The position numbers and the translations under genes are program-made. The notes under the pieces are model-generated. The model saw only the letters and a program-made list of their open reading frames with translations. It was not told the origin of the DNA and ran no database searches. Source: JALZCH01 sp036387135 (GTDB lineage Bacteria; Acidobacteriota; Blastocatellia; Pyrinomonadales; Pyrinomonadaceae). Taken from it: 64,000 nucleotides of DNA. This document shows positions 51,720 through 61,543 of this stretch, piece by piece. Where the stretch lies: contig DASVUH010000071.1 in assembly GCA_036387135.1 (NCBI GenBank), forward strand, positions 62,001 through 126,000, written 5' to 3'. Positions within the stretch are counted from its first letter, which is position 1, and the number at the start of each line of letters is the position of its first letter.

Positions 51720-51820
51720 TATTTGAAAACATAATTGCGCTTCTAAAACCACGGTTTGATGTTTACGGTGAGATAATTATTCGAAAAATGTGCTTGCCGC
51801 GATAAGCATAACGGGATTTT

Positions 51821-51864
51821 AAAGAAAAAATCTAGTAAGTGTTTGCTTCCTAGATTTTTTCTTT
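51821..51864. terminator. Bidirectional terminator
   Basis: AAAGAAAAAATCTAG / CTAGATTTTTTCTTT, 15 bp, between the convergent secreted-protein and permease genes. Confidence 0.88.
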
Positions 51865-51870
51865 AAAAAT

Positions 51871-53412
51871 TTATTCCTTAACGGCGACTGCGATAACTGG
51901 CTCGCCAATTAATTTTTGTTTTGCCAGAGCGCGTTTTCGCCAGATGAAATAAACCGGGATTCCGGTGAGCGCGAGCAAATATCCGATCCCTGCTGTTCCG
52001 GGCGCGAGATAAACGAGTGTCAAAGTAACGAACAGTGAGAGCGCCATAAAAACAATCGGCGTCAACGGATAGCCCCAGGTGCGATACGGTCTTTCCACTG
52101 CGGGTTGACGACGGCGCAAAACAATCACTGCAAGGACGGAAAGCGCGGCGGAAATCAAATCAACCGAAACGATGTATTCGAGAAGCTGCGTGTAAACGTT
52201 GCCGAAAACCGCCGCTCCGCCGCCCGCCGGGTAAGTGACGGTGCGCGGCAAAATCAAGAGCGAAGCCCAAATGCATTGCGCCAGCAGCGCCATTGCCGGA
52301 ACGTGCTTGTTGTTGGTGCGCGCGAGCGGCGCGAACAAATACCCGTCTTTTGCCATCGCGTAGGAAACGCGCGAGCCGGATAAAATCAAGCCGTTGTTGC
52401 AGCCAAAGGTCGAGATCATCAGCGCGACTGCAATCAAAATTACGCCGGGCGCGCCTAAAATTTGTTCCATTACGGCTGCGGCGACGCGACCGTTCGGCGC
52501 GTTTTGAATCGCCGGAAGCGAAAGCGTGACGACGTAGGCGACATTTGCCAGAAGATACAAACCGACAACCGTTCCGCAGCCGATCAACAAAGCGCGCGGC
52601 AAATTTTTGCCCGGATTTTCGACTTCTCCGGCGGTAAATGTGACGTTATCCCAAGCCGATTGCGAAAAGAGCGGTCCGGTCATCGCTTTGCCCAAAACGA
52701 CGACGAAAGCTAGAGTTCCCAAAGCGGATGCGGCGGGCTGCGCTTTGTCCAGCGTCCAGCCGTTTGCCGCAGAATTCCACCAATCGGCGGTAAAAAGCGC
52801 CGCGCCCGAATTCCAGCCGAAAAAGATGCCGATAATCACCAAACCGAGCAGCGCCGCCGTTTTCGTAAATGTAAAAGTGTTTTGAATCAATTTGCCGACG
52901 CTTAAACCTCGCGTGTTGACGAAAGTCAGCAGCGCGATGCTGATGATTGCGAAAAGCTGCTGGATGGAAAGACTGAGGGCGTAAGAGCCGAAAACGATTG
53001 GTTCGACGATGTAATTGGTGCCGGAAATCTGCGGAAATAAAATGCCGGTAAAATTTGCGAAAGCGACTGCGACGGCAGCAATCGTACCGCTTTGAACAAT
53101 CAGAAACTGCGACCAGCCGTAGAGAAAACCGATTGGCTTGCCGTAAGCCTCGCTCATAAAAACGTAAGGACCTCCGGCGCGCGGCATCATCGCGGCAAGC
53201 TCGGCTACGCAAAGCGCGCCCGTGATCGTCATCACGCCCGCCAGAAGCCACGCAACCAGCAGCCAGCCGGGTGCGCCGAGCAGCCGGGCGGATTCCGACG
53301 ACACAATAAAAATGCCGCTTCCGATCATCGAGCCGACGACAATCATCGTCGCGTCGAGCAAGCTCAGCTCGCGCACGAGCTTTTTATTCGTTTCGTTTGT
53401 TTCGTTGTTCAT
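51871..53412 (-). CDS. APC-superfamily amino acid permease
   Basis: 513 residues from ATG 53412 (MNNETNETNKKLVRELSLLD); the frame is open to 53502 but the upstream part is not membrane-like or conserved. The APC core begins LLDATMIVVGSMIGSGIFIV (helix 1 with the GSGIF unwound motif), with 12-13 TM helices altogether. EVENPGKNLPRALLIGCGTV is the helix 7-8 loop typical of the L-type/LAT branch. It imports or exchanges amino acids across the inner membrane. Substrate unassigned; no metabolic gene is adjacent. Confidence 0.9.
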   Translation of the reverse strand: MNNETNETNKKLVRELSLLDATMIVVGSMIGSGIFIVSSESARLLGAPGWLLVAWLLAGVMTITGALCVAELAAMMPRAGGPYVFMSEAYGKPIGFLYGWSQFLIVQSGTIAAVAVAFANFTGILFPQISGTNYIVEPIVFGSYALSLSIQQLFAIISIALLTFVNTRGLSVGKLIQNTFTFTKTAALLGLVIIGIFFGWNSGAALFTADWWNSAANGWTLDKAQPAASALGTLAFVVVLGKAMTGPLFSQSAWDNVTFTAGEVENPGKNLPRALLIGCGTVVGLYLLANVAYVVTLSLPAIQNAPNGRVAAAVMEQILGAPGVILIAVALMISTFGCNNGLILSGSRVSYAMAKDGYLFAPLARTNNKHVPAMALLAQCIWASLLILPRTVTYPAGGGAAVFGNVYTQLLEYIVSVDLISAALSVLAVIVLRRRQPAVERPYRTWGYPLTPIVFMALSLFVTLTLVYLAPGTAGIGYLLALTGIPVYFIWRKRALAKQKLIGEPVIAVAVKE

Positions 53413-53735
53413 ACTCTTCTCCCGTCGGTTAATTCTCGGAAATTTAACGCAGAAAAATCGAGCGAAAAGTCTCACAAAAAGCAGAGGCGGCAAGTTTAGC
53501 AAAAAATTTCCAAAAGCGTGAGCCGTTTTTGATAAATTTCCGGCGTTTGATGTCGGCGAAAATTTTCAACAAAAAAGAAGACGCAAAAACAAAGAACTCG
53601 TTTGATTCGTTTGACCGAAACGAATAAATGCCTGTATAAAATCGCAGACAGAATTGTCAAATATTTTACAAAGACGGATTCTGCGAATAAAAAGCCCGCT
53701 ACAGCAGAGTTAAATTCAAAAGGAAGCAAAGCAAA

Positions 53736-56159
53736 ATGCCGCAACGAAAATTCAATCTCTTTTTTCCGGCTGTGATGAGCCTGTTGGCGCTCGTCGTTTC
53801 GATTTCTTCGGCGCAGGCGCAATACTGTCCTTCGAGCCAGCTAAATTACATCGTGCGCGACGCAAGCGGAAAGATAATCAATCCGGCAAAGCTCGATGCG
53901 CCCGATTTTATCGAAGAAGACGTGATGGAAGTTTCTTACGCCGAAGCCGAGAAAAAACGCGAAGGTCGCTGGGCGCTCGGCGATGCGGTAAAAGGCGCGC
54001 GCGAGCTTAAGCAAGGCGGTCTCGACCGGGAAACGGGCAGCCTTTTTGTGCTGCACCAATCGAGCGGCGGATGCAATTTTACCAAGCCCGTAACGTTTCG
54101 CTTTACTCTCGGCAAAAAAACGATGAATCTCGTTTTCCGTTTTGCCGCGCCCAAAAGAGATTATGACAGCGCGGTTTTCCTGGTTGATTCGCTGCCGTTT
54201 GAACAAGGCACGTTTGAGATTGATTTACCGCAAAAATCCGATTATTACTCGCCCGCGCTCTGGCGCAAAACGAGCGATGCGGCTGAACCTCCGGCGAAAA
54301 TTGCCGTCCATTACGTTCGCGGTCGCGTTCTCGATGCAGTCACGAAAAAGCCTGTCGCAGGCGCGGTCGTGCAGTTCCAAACTTCGCCGCCGTATTACGG
54401 TAAATATTCGAGAGAAAGACTAGCCAGAAGCGAAACGAAAACCGATGCCGAAGGGCGTTTTGTTTTTGAAAGATTGCGCGGCGATATGCTCGACCGGGCG
54501 AGCATTGCCGCCGTTTTTGTCGAACACCCGGATTTCGCCGCCGGAAAATACGCCGAAGTTTTCGCGCAAACCGAAGAACAATGGCGAAAAGCGATTGCCG
54601 GAACTACGGTCGTCAATTTCCAATCGCGCGAGGATTTAGCCGTTGAGCTGACGCCGCTTGTGACAGTTTCAGGGCGGATTGTTGATGCCAAAACCGGCGG
54701 CAGCTTCGCCGGCGCTGAGAATCTCACAATCTCTGCGGAATACGGCAAAGGCGGCTACGTCGGCGGCAATCTCAACATTCCGCGCGGCGAAACGAAAGTG
54801 ACTCCGCAGCCGAACGGCGCTTTCACGTTTCGCACCGCGCCGGACGAAAACAGAATTCACGGCTACGGAAAAATCGGCGGTAAAGGCTATGTTCTCGTCA
54901 GCCCGAATCCGACGATGAATATCGGCGCGGACGGATTAAAAGATTTAATTTTAAAAGTTGAGCGCGATTCGCTTGAACTCGGAAGAGAAGTTGAGGCGCT
55001 CGCCAAACAAGGCAACGAGCATTTTGCCGCCGGACGATTTGAAGACGCCCTCAAATCTTTTAAAGAAGCCGCGCAGCTTAAACCCGACGAATTGAAAGCG
55101 GCGCAAGCAATCGTGTTGACTTACGCGGCGCTCAAACGCTTGAACGAGGCAGTTTCGTTTTACCGTCAAACAACCGCCGCAAATCCAGCAAATGCAACGT
55201 CTCATTACGGGTTAGGGCTTGCGCTCGACCGCGCCGGAAACGCCGAAGAAGCCGCTGCGGCTTTCCGCGAAGCGATTCGTCTGAAACCGAATTTCGTCGA
55301 AGCGCACGGCGAGCTGGCGGAAGTTTATATCCAATTGAAAAAGAACGAAGAGGCGCTCCGCTCGGCGAGCGAAGCGGTTAAATTAAATCCGAACAACGCA
55401 AAAATCCAAAATTCGCTCGCTAGAGCTTACGATAAGCTCGGTCAAAAAACCGAAGCCCGCAAACATTTTAAAGAAGCCGTTCGTCTTGCCCCGCGCGTCG
55501 CGCTCTACCGCTACAATTTGGGCGGCATTTACGGCGAGCTTGGACAAAGCGAAACCGCGATTTCCGAACTGAAGGAAGCGATTCGGCTCAACCCGAACTA
55601 TGTTGACGCGCATACGACGCTCGGATTTGAATATCAAAATCTGGGGCGTTACGAAGAAGCAATCATGCATTTGTCCGACGCGCTGCGGCTCGATCCAACA
55701 AATGAATACGCTTTGCAAAGCCGCGCTTCAATGTTTGTAAGTCTAAATCGCGGCGCGGAAGCCGCTTTGGACGCCGAAAAATTCATCGCAGCAAACGGCT
55801 GGAAACACGAGCAGTCAATTTATCTCGCGCTTTTCGGCGCGTTCGGTTACAAAATGGACGGCAAAGAAGCCGAGGCGCGAAAACTGCTTGAAACGGCGGC
55901 GAAAAATATTGATGAAAAACGCTGGGCGGCACCTGCAATCCAATATCTGCTCGGCAAAATGACAGCCGACAACTTACTCAAGCTCGCCACAGACAACGAT
56001 AAAATGACCGAAGCGCGCGCTTATATCGGTATGAATCTGCTGCTTTCGGGAAAAACGGAAGCGGCGCTCCCGCATCTGCGATGGGTTGTCGAAAACGGAA
56101 ATAAAAATTTCCACGAATATCGCTTCGCCAAATCTGCGCTTGAGCGCGCCGGAAAATAA
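53736..56159 (+). CDS. Secreted protein with carboxypeptidase-regulatory-like fold and TPR array
   Basis: 807 residues. Signal peptide (FFPAVMSLLALVVSISSAQA). The N-half (20-~420) is beta-rich with a carboxypeptidase-regulatory-like domain (RGRVLDAVTKKPVAGAVVQF, then RSETKTDAEGRFVFERLRGD). From about 430 on there are eight or more TPRs (GNEHFAAGRFEDALKSFKEA, SHYGLGLALDRAGNAEEAAA, NSLARAYDKLGQKTEARKHF). It is likely a surface or periplasmic assembly/adaptor protein. The long 5' gap (53503-53735) holds no gene I can see. Confidence 0.85.
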   Translation: MPQRKFNLFFPAVMSLLALVVSISSAQAQYCPSSQLNYIVRDASGKIINPAKLDAPDFIEEDVMEVSYAEAEKKREGRWALGDAVKGARELKQGGLDRETGSLFVLHQSSGGCNFTKPVTFRFTLGKKTMNLVFRFAAPKRDYDSAVFLVDSLPFEQGTFEIDLPQKSDYYSPALWRKTSDAAEPPAKIAVHYVRGRVLDAVTKKPVAGAVVQFQTSPPYYGKYSRERLARSETKTDAEGRFVFERLRGDMLDRASIAAVFVEHPDFAAGKYAEVFAQTEEQWRKAIAGTTVVNFQSREDLAVELTPLVTVSGRIVDAKTGGSFAGAENLTISAEYGKGGYVGGNLNIPRGETKVTPQPNGAFTFRTAPDENRIHGYGKIGGKGYVLVSPNPTMNIGADGLKDLILKVERDSLELGREVEALAKQGNEHFAAGRFEDALKSFKEAAQLKPDELKAAQAIVLTYAALKRLNEAVSFYRQTTAANPANATSHYGLGLALDRAGNAEEAAAAFREAIRLKPNFVEAHGELAEVYIQLKKNEEALRSASEAVKLNPNNAKIQNSLARAYDKLGQKTEARKHFKEAVRLAPRVALYRYNLGGIYGELGQSETAISELKEAIRLNPNYVDAHTTLGFEYQNLGRYEEAIMHLSDALRLDPTNEYALQSRASMFVSLNRGAEAALDAEKFIAANGWKHEQSIYLALFGAFGYKMDGKEAEARKLLETAAKNIDEKRWAAPAIQYLLGKMTADNLLKLATDNDKMTEARAYIGMNLLLSGKTEAALPHLRWVVENGNKNFHEYRFAKSALERAGK

Positions 56160-56215
56160 TAGTTTACAGTTGCGGCGAGTTCTCTGCTTTTTGAAAGCGC
56201 CCCGAACAAACTTGT

Positions 56216-56728
56216 TCAGGAAATTTCAATTGGCAAAACAACGTCAACTGTTTCCGGGCGATAACAAACTGCCTCGTCGCACGCCTGAAAACGCAATTTG
56301 CCGTTCACGGTTTGCTCGCCTTTGGCGGCTTTCGCGTCAGCTTTGACGGGCAGTTTAATTTCGACTTCGCCTTCATAAATCAAGAGCGGGTTTTCACTGA
56401 ACTGAAACTTTTTCAATTCGCCCGCCGGATAATTCGGCTTTTCAAACGTCAAACCATTTTTCGATTCAAATTCAATTGTTGTCGGAATTAAATTATCTTC
56501 GCTCGGCGGATTCGCGTTGACGTGAAAAGGCGGTTGAATTTTGAGTTTTAAGACCGCTTCGCCGGAATTCCCCGCTTTGATTTGCGTTTTTTCGGCTGAA
56601 AATCGCACCGCTTCCGCTGGTTTCGGCTGCGCGTTTGCAGTTTGATTTGAAGAATTTCCTCTCGGATTTTCGTTTCCGGCGCAAGCCGTTAAAATCAAAC
56701 AAAATAAAATCAATAAACTTTGCTTCAT
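56216..56728 (-). CDS. Lipoprotein with DsbD-alpha-like thiol domain
   Basis: 170 residues from ATG 56728 (MKQSLLILFCLILTACAGNE), lipobox LTAC; a longer frame to 56812 lacks a signal and overlaps the next gene. The domain (PPFHVNANPPSEDNLIPTTI; GKLRFQACDEAVCYRPETVD) matches the N-terminal periplasmic domain of DsbD-like thiol:disulfide interchange proteins, with a C-x4-C pair. It may shuttle electrons from a membrane DsbD/CcdA-type protein. It pairs with the TlpA-like lipoprotein at 45.4 kb only by theme. Confidence 0.75.
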   Translation of the reverse strand: MKQSLLILFCLILTACAGNENPRGNSSNQTANAQPKPAEAVRFSAEKTQIKAGNSGEAVLKLKIQPPFHVNANPPSEDNLIPTTIEFESKNGLTFEKPNYPAGELKKFQFSENPLLIYEGEVEIKLPVKADAKAAKGEQTVNGKLRFQACDEAVCYRPETVDVVLPIEIS

Positions 56729-56738
56729 AAAATTGCGT

Positions 56739-57653
56739 TTAGCTTTTTTCCTCTTGGGCGATTTGTTGTGCGAGTCGGACGCGTCGCCATTTTTTGCGAA
56801 AATGTCGAACAATGAGCCAAATCGGAATTCCGAATAAAATCAAAAGCGGAAGCATCGCCAAAAAGACGCGGATCAAACCCAAAATGACAAACAAAGCCGC
56901 GTCAACGCCGTCGCCCAAAGCCCGCCAAAGCTGCGCGCCGAATCCGGTTGAAGCGGCGGCAAAAACGGTCGGCGCGTTGAGCGTGATGGTGATTGTCGAA
57001 AAGCTCGTTTGATTTTCTAAAAACTTGCGCCTGCCTTCGACTTTTTCGATTTCGCCGCGAACTTCCGCCAACTGCTTCTGAACTTCGAGCGCGTCCGCGA
57101 CCGAGCGCGCCGCTTTCATTATTTCGAGAAACTGCGCTTCGAGCGCCTTTTGCGTGCGGATTCTGGCTTCGAGATCAATAAATTCTTCGGTCACGTCCTG
57201 ACCGGAAACTTTTTCCTGCGCGACTCGTTCGGCGGTTTGCCGAATTTCTGCCACAGCCGCTTCAAACTGCGTCGCAGGAACGCGCACAGTGACATTTACG
57301 GATGTGCGCGTTGATTCGTCTGCGCCGGACGTTTTGGTTTCGGAATTGACGACAAAACCGCCTTTGGCTTCGGCAATTGCCGCAATTTTTCGCCCGGATT
57401 CTTCCGGCGCATTCGTTTCCAGCGTCAGATTCGCGTTGCGAATTACTTTCCGTTCGGTCGCAGCCGGAGCGTTTTGCGCATTGGCGGTTTGTTCAAGCGA
57501 GATTTTTCTTGTTTCAATCCTTTCTGCGGTTTCAGGTGCTCCTGCAACGCCTGCAATACCTGAATTGGATGTTTGTGAAGCCCGTTCGCTCCCGGCACAT
57601 CCCGAAGCAAACAACGCGCACAAGAAAACAGCGATTAAATTTATTTTCAGCAT
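56739..57653 (-). CDS. DUF4349 lipoprotein
   Basis: 304 residues from ATG 57653 (MLKINLIAVFLCALFASGCA), lipobox ASGC. The DUF4349 region (RKVIRNANLTLETNAPEESG; VNVTVRVPATQFEAAVAEIR, DVTEEFIDLEARIRTQKALE) contains a long helical hairpin (LEVQKQLAEVRGEIEKVEGR) and ends in a TM helix (ALFVILGLIRVFLAMLPLLI), as is usual for the family. It likely sits in the cell envelope. It is followed directly by the DsbD-N-like lipoprotein gene (10 bases). Function unknown. Confidence 0.85.
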   Translation of the reverse strand: MLKINLIAVFLCALFASGCAGSERASQTSNSGIAGVAGAPETAERIETRKISLEQTANAQNAPAATERKVIRNANLTLETNAPEESGRKIAAIAEAKGGFVVNSETKTSGADESTRTSVNVTVRVPATQFEAAVAEIRQTAERVAQEKVSGQDVTEEFIDLEARIRTQKALEAQFLEIMKAARSVADALEVQKQLAEVRGEIEKVEGRRKFLENQTSFSTITITLNAPTVFAAASTGFGAQLWRALGDGVDAALFVILGLIRVFLAMLPLLILFGIPIWLIVRHFRKKWRRVRLAQQIAQEEKS

Positions 57654-57696
57654 AATTTGTTCATTCCCGAACATCTTTTACCACTGAACGAATAAA

Positions 57697-58329
57697 TTAT
57701 CGAATCTCGCGCGCTACGGAATCAAAACCTTTTTTACCGTTTCCGAAAAAAGCGGCGACGGCGCGAAACATTCTTCGCATTGTCCGCACGACGCGCGGCA
57801 AAATCATAAAGAAAATCACGAGAAAAACCAGAACGATGATTCCGATTAAAATCGGCGCGAAAATCGCCAGAATCGCGCCGACAAAAGCGATTATGTCCTC
57901 GACAATCGAAAGAAACCAGTTTGAAACCGGCTCGGGCGAAAGATTGACAAAAGCGCGAGCGGTCGCTTTTGTGCCGTGAGAAGAAAGCGCGACTCCGCCG
58001 CCGAACAGAAACGCTAAAACCTGAGTCGTCTGGTCTAAATCGCCGACAGCCGCATAAGCCAAAAGCGCGCCAGCCGGAACTCTGATAAATGTGTGAACGA
58101 CATCCCAAATGCTGTCAACATACGGCACTTTATCGGCGACAAATTCAATCGAATAAAGAAACGCCGCGATGCCGATAACCCACCAATTTTCGAGAACGTC
58201 CAAGCCGCCGGGCAGTTTCGCCAGACCGATTTTCTGGAAAAGTCCGAGAATGAAAACAGTCGCGTAAAGATTTATCCCGGAAGTCCAGGCGGAGCCGAGC
58301 GCCAAACTCAAAGTCGAAAGCCAATCCAT
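57697..58329 (-). CDS. DUF4126 membrane protein
   Basis: 210 residues with five or six hydrophobic segments. The family blocks are LSTLSLALGSAWTSGINLYA, then VADKVPYVDSIWDVVHTFIR and GGGVALSSHGTKATARAFVN, and a C-terminal helix pair (FAPILIGIIVLVFLVIFFMI) with a basic end. Function unknown. It is co-directional with DUF4349 (43-base gap) and the NtrC gene (30-base gap), so all may be read together from the sensor kinase promoter. Confidence 0.82.
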   Translation of the reverse strand: MDWLSTLSLALGSAWTSGINLYATVFILGLFQKIGLAKLPGGLDVLENWWVIGIAAFLYSIEFVADKVPYVDSIWDVVHTFIRVPAGALLAYAAVGDLDQTTQVLAFLFGGGVALSSHGTKATARAFVNLSPEPVSNWFLSIVEDIIAFVGAILAIFAPILIGIIVLVFLVIFFMILPRVVRTMRRMFRAVAAFFGNGKKGFDSVAREIR

Positions 58330-58359
58330 CGCTTTTCCTTCCTTTCGCCGAAGCCGAAA

Positions 58360-59715
58360 TTATTCTTCCGTTTCGTCTGAATCGCCGGGTTCGCGCTTAA
58401 TACCGAATTTTTCGAGCCGGTATTGCAAAGTACGAAACGTCAGACCGAGCAATTTCGCCGCTTTTGTGATGTTGTTGTCCGTTCGCTCCATTGCTTGCAG
58501 AATCAAGCTGCGTTCGACCTCTTCCCAGTTGAGTCCCTGCGCCGGGAGCTTGAACCCGTCGGCTAAAACGGCTGTCGGGCGCTCGCCGGAGGCAACTTCA
58601 GGCGGCAAATCGTCGAGCGTGATAAGTTCGTCTTCGGCGAGCAAAACCGAGCGTTCGATTGCCGATTCGAGCTGGCGGACGTTGCCCGGATAATGATAAT
58701 CGAGCAGAGCTTTGCGCGCGTCGGGCGCAAAGCCTTTGATTTTTTGACCGCTTCCGCGCGTGTGTTTTTTGAGGAAATAATCCATCAAAACCGGAATATC
58801 CGGGCGGCGTTCGCGCAGCGGCTGCAAATCAATCGCCAGAACATTCAGGCGATAATACAAATCTTCGCGGAAACGCCCGTCGTCCGCCATTTTACGCAAA
58901 TCGCGGTTCGTCGCGGCGACAACGCGCACATCGGTTTTCATCTCGCGGGTTCCGCCGACGCGCCGGATCGTTTTTTCCTGCAAAGCGCGCAGCAGTTTCG
59001 CCTGCAATGAAATATCCATTTCGCCGATTTCATCAAGAAAAAGCGTGCCGCCGTCGGCGACTTCAAACAAGCCTTTTTTCTCGTTGACCGCGCCCGTAAA
59101 CGAGCCTTTTTCGTGTCCGAAAAGCTCGGATTCGAGCAAATTTTCGTTAATCGCGGCGCAATTGACCGCTTGAAAAACCTGGCTTGCGCGCGGGCTGTTT
59201 TGATGAATCGCGCGCGCAATCAATTCTTTTCCGGTGCCGCTTTCGCCGCGAATTAAAACCGTCGAGCTTGATTTCGCAACTTTTAAAATCAGCTTTTTAA
59301 CGCGCTCCATTTCCTGCGACGCGGAAACGATTTCGGTGTCGAGCCTTTCCAAATTTTGTAAGGCTCGCCCGACGGTTTCAAGTAGTTTTTCGCGGTCGTA
59401 AGGCTTTTGCAGATAAGCGAATGCGCCTAATTCTTTCGCCTCAAAAGCCGAATCAACCGTGCCGTGCGCCGTCAGCAAAATCACGATGATTGATTTATCG
59501 AACGAGACCAATTCTTCGAGCAAATCAATCCCGCTCATTCCGGTCATTTTTAGATCTGTCAGAACGAGATCGAAATGCCGTTCGCGGACAAATTTCAAAG
59601 CCGCTTCGCCCGAAACAGCGGTCGTTACGTCATAGCCTTCGCCCGACAAAATCATCTCTAAAATCTCGCGCTGGCTGCGCTCGTCGTCAACAACAAGAAT
59701 GCTTTTTCTCTGCAT
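58360..59715 (-). CDS. Sigma-54-dependent response regulator (NtrC/AtoC family)
   Basis: 451 residues. Receiver domain (1-120) with the acidic pocket Asp10-Asp11 and phospho-acceptor Asp54 (VLTDLKMTGMSG). AAA+ domain with Walker A GESGTGKE, the sigma-54 contact loop GSFTGAV (GAFTGA variant), Walker B LFLDEIGEMD and the sensor RVVAATNRDLR. Fis-type HTH at the C-end (NNITKAAKLLGLTFRTLQYR). It activates sigma-54 promoters when phosphorylated by the histidine kinase encoded 3 bases upstream. Confidence 0.95.
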   Translation of the reverse strand: MQRKSILVVDDERSQREILEMILSGEGYDVTTAVSGEAALKFVRERHFDLVLTDLKMTGMSGIDLLEELVSFDKSIIVILLTAHGTVDSAFEAKELGAFAYLQKPYDREKLLETVGRALQNLERLDTEIVSASQEMERVKKLILKVAKSSSTVLIRGESGTGKELIARAIHQNSPRASQVFQAVNCAAINENLLESELFGHEKGSFTGAVNEKKGLFEVADGGTLFLDEIGEMDISLQAKLLRALQEKTIRRVGGTREMKTDVRVVAATNRDLRKMADDGRFREDLYYRLNVLAIDLQPLRERRPDIPVLMDYFLKKHTRGSGQKIKGFAPDARKALLDYHYPGNVRQLESAIERSVLLAEDELITLDDLPPEVASGERPTAVLADGFKLPAQGLNWEEVERSLILQAMERTDNNITKAAKLLGLTFRTLQYRLEKFGIKREPGDSDETEE

Positions 59716-59718
59716 AAA

Positions 59719-61200
59719 TTATTTTTTTACTGTCGGCAATATTACCGTAAAAACTGTTCCTTCGTTTACTTTTGATGCAGCTTCGATTGTGCCATTGTGG
59801 TCTTCGACGATTTTTTTGACAATGGCGAGACCCAGCCCGGTTCCGGTTTCTTTGGTGGAAAAATACGGTTCAAAAATTTTGTCCAGATTTTCCGGCGGAA
59901 TTCCGCCCCCCGTATCCGCAACTTCGATTTGCGCTGCATCATCGGCGTTTGAAATTGTGACTTTAAGCTGACCGCCGTCGCACATTGCCTGCACGGCGTT
60001 GAGAAATAAATTGTTGAAAACCGAACGCAGAATCTCGGAATCGCCGAAAATTTCCGGCGGATTTTCGCGCTCTACAATGGAAATTGTCACGTTTTGTTCT
60101 TCGGCTTGCGCTTGAACGATTCGCATCGAATCTTCGATTACGCGGCGAATATTGACCGGCTGCAAATTTAATTTGACCGGGCGCGAATAACGCAAAAAAT
60201 CCGTGATTTGCCCGTTGATTCGTCCGACTTCTTTTTTAAGCTGCGAGGTCAGACGCTCGAAAGTTTCGCGTTCGGGTTCTGCAGCGGGCGCAAATTTGGC
60301 TCGCAAATGATCGAGCGTGAGATTGATGTAATTTAAAGGATTGCGAATTTCGTGCGCGATTGCCGAACCGAGACGACCGACGACCGCTGATTTTTCCGCC
60401 TGCTGCAATTGCTGTTCGAGCTGGCGCGTTTTTTCCAGGTTGGCGGTCATTTCGTTAAAACGCGCGGCGAGCCTGCCGATTTCGTCAGTTCGTTCGGCGT
60501 CCGTTAAGCGAACCGACAAATCGCCGTGAGCGACGCTCCGCGCCGCGTCAGCCAGATTTTTAATCGGCTGCGTAAATCGCCAGACCAGAAAAACGGCGAC
60601 TAAAGTCGAGGCGAGTAAAACAATAAGCGTATAAACGAGCGGCAGCGCGGCGCGTTGAATCGCTCCGCCTTGTTCCGATCTTAAAACCACGAGCACAATA
60701 TAACGTCCTTCATCGGTTTGCACCGGAACAGCGTGCGTTTCTCCATGGAAATCTCCGGGCGCATTTTCCGCCGAGACCGGAAATTTTGTTCGTTCTTCGA
60801 CGGTCAATTCCACATCATCTTGCAGCGGAGGCAAATTCGGCAGCTCGTTTAATTTAAGATATTTGGTTGTTCCATCGGCAATTACTTTCGGATTGTATTG
60901 ATCATTTAAGCTGTCATAAACCTGCCATTGGTAGTCAATCACGAAAATATCCGCTATTCGATTGGAATATTCCTGAAAATTCGGGCTTTTTTCTTTGAGT
61001 TGAATTAAACGATCATTAGACGAAATGCTGACAATACCGAGCGTGATGCCCGTTACTAAAGCCTTTTCAACTCTTTCGCGACGTTCGCTGTTTTCCCGTT
61101 CGTTCTGAATATTTAAATAATATTGCACTCCGAGAGTGGCAATCAGTAAAACCGCGAAAACCATTAAGAGTCTGCCGCGAAATGTGTTTAAAAAATTCAT
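59719..61200 (-). CDS. Sensor histidine kinase partner of the NtrC-type regulator
   Basis: 493 residues. Two TM helices (~10-27 and ~190-208) enclose a periplasmic sensor region of about 160 residues (RIADIFVIDYQWQVYDSLND). Then HAMP (QPIKNLADAARSVAHGDLSV), a coiled linker, HisKA with His283 (IAHEIRNPLNYINL), and HATPase with N-box NNLFLNAVQAM, DTGGGIPPENLDKIFEPYFS and GTGLGLAIVKKI. It phosphorylates the adjacent regulator. The signal is unknown. The gap to the PBP gene (61201-61543) holds a promoter and hairpin, no other gene. Confidence 0.95.
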   Translation of the reverse strand: MNFLNTFRGRLLMVFAVLLIATLGVQYYLNIQNERENSERRERVEKALVTGITLGIVSISSNDRLIQLKEKSPNFQEYSNRIADIFVIDYQWQVYDSLNDQYNPKVIADGTTKYLKLNELPNLPPLQDDVELTVEERTKFPVSAENAPGDFHGETHAVPVQTDEGRYIVLVVLRSEQGGAIQRAALPLVYTLIVLLASTLVAVFLVWRFTQPIKNLADAARSVAHGDLSVRLTDAERTDEIGRLAARFNEMTANLEKTRQLEQQLQQAEKSAVVGRLGSAIAHEIRNPLNYINLTLDHLRAKFAPAAEPERETFERLTSQLKKEVGRINGQITDFLRYSRPVKLNLQPVNIRRVIEDSMRIVQAQAEEQNVTISIVERENPPEIFGDSEILRSVFNNLFLNAVQAMCDGGQLKVTISNADDAAQIEVADTGGGIPPENLDKIFEPYFSTKETGTGLGLAIVKKIVEDHNGTIEAASKVNEGTVFTVILPTVKK

Positions 61201-61303
61201 CTCAAATAGTTAAAGTTAGTTGTTAAATGATTATTTGTAAACGCTTAACAAATGACAATTAACAATCAACAAAAAATTTTATAGTATTCATAGCAAAAAC
61301 TAC

Positions 61304-61332
61304 TTGCACATTGCCGTTTCAGATGTTATATT
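61304..61332 (+). promoter_or_regulatory. Sigma-70-like promoter of the PBP gene
   Basis: TTGCAC (61304-61309), 17-base spacer, TATATT (61327-61332). It would give a leader of about 200 bases, starting next to a hairpin. Confidence 0.45.
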
Positions 61333-61343
61333 CAGCCCAAGTT

Positions 61344-61380
61344 TTGGGGCGACCCGTTCAAAAAAAATATTACGCCCCAA
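61344..61380 (+). promoter_or_regulatory. Leader hairpin TTGGGGCG/CGCCCCAA upstream of the PBP gene
   Basis: 8-bp GC-rich stem with a 21-base A-rich loop, 160 bases before the start codon and just after the predicted transcription start. It could be a stability or attenuation element. Nothing else is recognisable up to 61543. Confidence 0.45.
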
Positions 61381-61543
61381 ATCCTTTCCAAAAAGGAAAA
61401 CAATAAAATTCGGCTGCTGTCGGGCATTTAAATTTCAATATTTTACTTTTGCCCATTGTTTATTGACTTGTCCAAACAAGACAAGCTCTTCCCGCAGCCG
61501 GAATTGCAGTTTAAACAAAATTTCAAAATCACGAGGTCTGCAA